DNA of 64,000 bases, from assembly GCA_963277665.1 (NCBI GenBank), contig OY728130.1, positions 1,359,772,393-1,359,836,392 on the forward strand. Reading direction: 5' to 3'. Source of the DNA: Viscum album (Eukaryota; Streptophyta; Magnoliopsida; Santalales; Viscaceae). Below, one piece after another: positions 62,575 to 64,000 of this stretch. The first letter of the stretch is position 1; each line of letters opens with the position of its first letter. The notes under the pieces were generated by a model. The model had not been told where the DNA came from. It saw nothing but the letters and a program-made list of their open reading frames with translations, and searched no databases. The position numbers and the translations under genes are program-made.

Positions 62575-64000
62575 AAACATACATACCTCTTAATAAAATC
62601 AAAACCATTCCTAGAAAGTGGAATATTAAAAATATCAGTAAACTACTATTTAGTATTAACAAATTCTAAATATATATCCACATTATGTACATGTTTTTTA
62701 GAAAGTGATGTTTAATATTAATATTATTAGATCTAGAATAAATTATAGGGTTTTTAGATAAATTTTAGCACTAGAATTATCACATCAAATTGGTACATGA
62801 TCAAAATTAAGTCCAACATATAGAACTATGTATTTATTTATAACACTTGCACACAACAACTTCCAATAGATTTGTATTCTTCTTCAATAGTTGATAATGA
62901 AACTAAACGTTTCCTTTAACTAGACCATAAAACTAGGTATTTTTTAAAAAATGATATACTCCAAAGGTTCTCTTTCTATCTAATCTATAGCCTCCAAAAT
63001 CAGCATATAAATATAAAATTATATCAAAAGCTTGGGTTTTTTTTATAAATAAAAGATAGATAAATAGTTACTTTTAAATATATCAAAATACTTTCAACAA
63101 CAATAAAATGTGACATATTTGTATTTGATTTAATGAATTCATATAAAAAGAATAAAAACAATATATATGGTCTACTAGCATAAATATATAATAAACTCCC
63201 AATAATACCTTTATAAAACATCTTTTCAACTTGCTTACCAGCTGTATGTAAATCAAATTTTATATTTTTATGTAATTGAGTTGTATATGATTTACTATTC
63301 TTAAGACCAAAATTATAAAATAGAAAAATAATTTATTTACTTTTATAAAAAACATTTCTAAAATACATTTGAAATTTTTAAATCTAAGAATGAAATTTTA
63401 TTCTCACATCATACTCATTTCAAACTCTTTTTACATAAGTTTGGAAAAAAGTTTTACATAGATTTTGATTAGTATAATAAAAAATACCATCAACTAAATA
63501 AATTTTAACTAATAAAATATATGAGTAAGTGATTTTATTAAAAAGAGTAATATTATATAGTCTAATAAAAAATTCTAAAATAAAAGAGATCAACATCTCA
63601 TACCAATCCAATGGTTCTTATTTAAAAACATAATGATCTTTAGTAAGTTTGAAAATAAAATTTGGAAAATGATAATTTAAAAAACCTACGGTTTATTTAA
63701 TATAAACTTCATCAATTAAATAATAAACTAAAAAATAATATTTAATATCAATATATAATGATTTAAAATCTATATGAGATTCATAGGTTAAAAGGATTAT
63801 AATGGATTTAAGCCAAATAATAGGGGAAACAATTTCCCCATAATCTATACATTCCTCTTGATTATAACCCTTATAAACTAGTCTAGATTTTTTTTCTATA
63901 ATTTATACCTCAATCATCTTTATATTACTAAAAAACCATTTAATTCATATTATAGGATGGTATAAGGGCCTATCAACTAATTCCCAAATATTTTTTCTCT
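62575..64000 (-). pseudogene. pol: Ty1/copia pol remnant (RT and RNase H), runs off right edge
   Basis: A copia polyprotein fragment read leftward. One frame holds from about 63,990 to 63,024 with a few stops: WELVDRPL, RLVYKGYNQEECIDYGEIVSP (63,884-63,822), SHIDFKSLYIDIKYYFL, then stop TAA at 63,695-63,693. DWYEMLISF follows, then the active-site region KIYLVDGIFYYTNQNLCKTF (about 63,506-63,447), and KGIIGSLLYIYASRPY with SHFIVVESILIYLK. YVDD of the family is altered to YLVD (63,500-63,489), losing one catalytic Asp. RNase H follows in shifted frames: YADFGGYRLDRKRTFG (about 63,008-62,955), SKNPIIYSRSNNINIKHHFL (about 62,760-62,700) and FTDIFNIPLSRNGFDFIKRY (to about 62,580). Integrase and gag would lie beyond the window. 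Confidence 0.88.

Overview
This is plant nuclear intergenic DNA made almost entirely of nested, decayed transposable elements. It is very AT-rich. I see no intact host gene, no rRNA, no convincing tRNA gene and no CRISPR array. The plant origin is inferred from the elements: a Tekay/Del-type Ty3/gypsy chromovirus with an initiator-Met tRNA primer site, a Ty1/copia pol remnant, and a long-LTR non-autonomous element. The density of old nested LTR elements suggests a large, repeat-rich genome. The species cannot be named from this sequence.

Layout. (1) 1-9,559: a very old element on the + strand, with a left LTR cut by the window edge (1-2,230), an internal region and a right LTR (about 7,230-9,559). 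Both LTRs carry a small minisatellite. (2) 9,560-26,565: AT-rich accessory DNA with a higher-order minisatellite (about 10,190-11,000), an isolated CACTA-like terminus (11,398), a pyrimidine-rich repeat (about 14,180-14,720) and a decayed minus-strand reading frame (about 22,900-23,400). (3) 26,571-59,263: a minus-strand, non-coding, large-LTR element (LARD-like) in the rare arrangement LTR-internal-LTR-internal-LTR. Its LTRs are 5,327, 5,331 (after removing an insertion) and 5,245 bp. Its internal regions are 2,417 and 2,420 bp. One candidate TSD (TTAAT) flanks the whole array. (4) 38,684-50,631: an 11,948-bp Tekay-type element inserted into the middle LTR, with 3.9-kb LTRs, a perfect 5-bp TSD (GTTTT), PBS, PPT, and broken gag, RT, RNase H, integrase and chromodomain. 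Protease and the N-terminal part of RT are deleted. (5) 59,269-64,000: an acidic coding remnant with subterminal-type repeats, a tRNA-derived SINE-like fragment, a short-motif repeat, and the decayed pol of a minus-strand Ty1/copia element running off the right edge.

How the parts relate. By nesting and by-eye divergence, the order of insertion is the left element (oldest), then the LARD-like array, then the Tekay element (LTRs differ at about 11 of the first 115 bases). The most interesting signal is an architecture shared by the LTRs of the Tekay element and the LARD-like element. Each has a TATA box, then a splice-donor-like AAGAGGTRA about 178 bp downstream, then a CG-rich block 348-353 bp downstream of the TATA box, and then a second copy of that block. 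This suggests that the non-coding element is a parasite of Tekay-type elements that kept a structured 5' leader. All coordinates come from reading the sequence by eye; no alignment or database search was run.
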